Shown here: positions 5,991 to 6,184 of the stretch, piece after piece
How the letters are laid out: each line of letters starts with the position of its first letter
Numbering within the stretch: the first letter of the stretch is position 1
DNA from: Candidatus Gastranaerophilales bacterium
GTDB taxonomy: Bacteria > Cyanobacteriota > Vampirovibrionia > Gastranaerophilales > Gastranaerophilaceae
Assembly: GCA_905235825.1 (NCBI GenBank)
Contig: CAJONH010000217.1
Span: forward strand, 1 to 6,184
Reading direction: 5' to 3'
Length of the DNA stretch: 6,184 bases
Program-made: the position numbers and the translations under genes
The notes under the pieces: model-generated
Told to the model about the DNA's origin: nothing
Database searches by the model: none
Seen by the model: the letters and a program-made list of their open reading frames with translations, nothing else

Positions 5991-6184
5991 ATGATAAACA
6001 AATTAAAAAAAATTTTTTATAAGAACATAGGAAACCCGCCATGGGATTATTATTTCCTCAAAAATTTGGATGAGAAAGAATACCCTTTGTATTTAGCTAA
6101 ATTGTTTTATCTTAATACGGGAGAGAAACTGCCGTTGAAGTATGATTTTAAAAATAAATCGTGGATTATTGATAAGAAAAGATG
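5991..6184 (+). CDS. Start of an unidentified protein gene, 3'-partial
   Basis: An open frame from the ATG at 5991 to the window end gives 64 complete codons and two further bases with no stop. It starts with MINKLKKIFYKN, is rich in Lys, Tyr and Leu, and has no signal peptide or membrane helix in the visible part. It follows the small HTH gene by 3 nt with no clear Shine-Dalgarno motif of its own, which suggests coupled translation. The stretch at residues 30-49 (EYP..LAK.FY..TGEKL.L) faintly recalls the N-terminus of TupA-like ATP-grasp or polysaccharide-modifying proteins, which often run 'YP..L...Y...TG..L.L.nP.tfNEKiqW'. The diagnostic NEKIQW part would lie beyond the window, so I do not assign that function. 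The protein-like composition and the position right after a gene make it likely real. Confidence 0.65.
   Translation, partial: MINKLKKIFYKNIGNPPWDYYFLKNLDEKEYPLYLAKLFYLNTGEKLPLKYDFKNKSWIIDKKR

Overview
The window is AT-rich bacterial DNA with the standard code and tightly packed genes. Codons lean strongly to A/T at the third position. The three-fold 'LE..vF...Y.n....RL.RLE' module of the secreted protein at 3006-3908 resembles repeat proteins I associate with non-photosynthetic relatives of Cyanobacteria (Melainabacteria/Vampirovibrionia, for example gut Gastranaerophilales). That placement is a guess from family resemblance; no rRNA or marker gene in the window confirms it.

Region 1 (1-3908) reads as one plus-strand operon of housekeeping and envelope genes. 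It holds a phosphomannomutase/phosphoglucomutase missing its N-terminus at the window edge, an SppA-type signal peptide peptidase (S49 family) overlapping it by 4 bp, a five-helix Yip1-family membrane protein overlapping sppA by 10 bp, and a secreted, probably tail-anchored repeat protein 20 bp further on. Three of the four products are membrane-bound or exported, and the first enzyme makes sugar-phosphate precursors for surface glycans, so an envelope theme is reasonable.

Region 2 (3907-4007) is a compact junction. Two near-palindromes of 28 bp are exact reverse complements of each other, so together they form a perfect 29-bp inverted repeat with a 10-nt loop. The -35 box of a very good sigma70-type promoter (TTGAAA-17-TATAAT) overlaps the end of the second copy. 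Its -10 box sits so close to the next ATG that the transcript should be leaderless.

Region 3 (4008-6184) looks like accessory DNA. It holds an AAA_14/DUF4143 ATPase and, converging on it with a 23-bp overlap of coding ends, a minus-strand XRE/Cro-CI-type regulator. A 188-bp, extremely AT-rich divergent control region carries promoter candidates in both directions and a 19-bp repeat present twice, 60 bp apart. Beyond it lie a 72-residue Cro-like helix-turn-helix protein and the start of a gene that runs off the window. The two facing regulators resemble a phage-like or mobile-element switch. No integrase, transposase, phage structural gene, tRNA or attachment site is visible to prove mobility. 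I found no RNA gene or CRISPR array.
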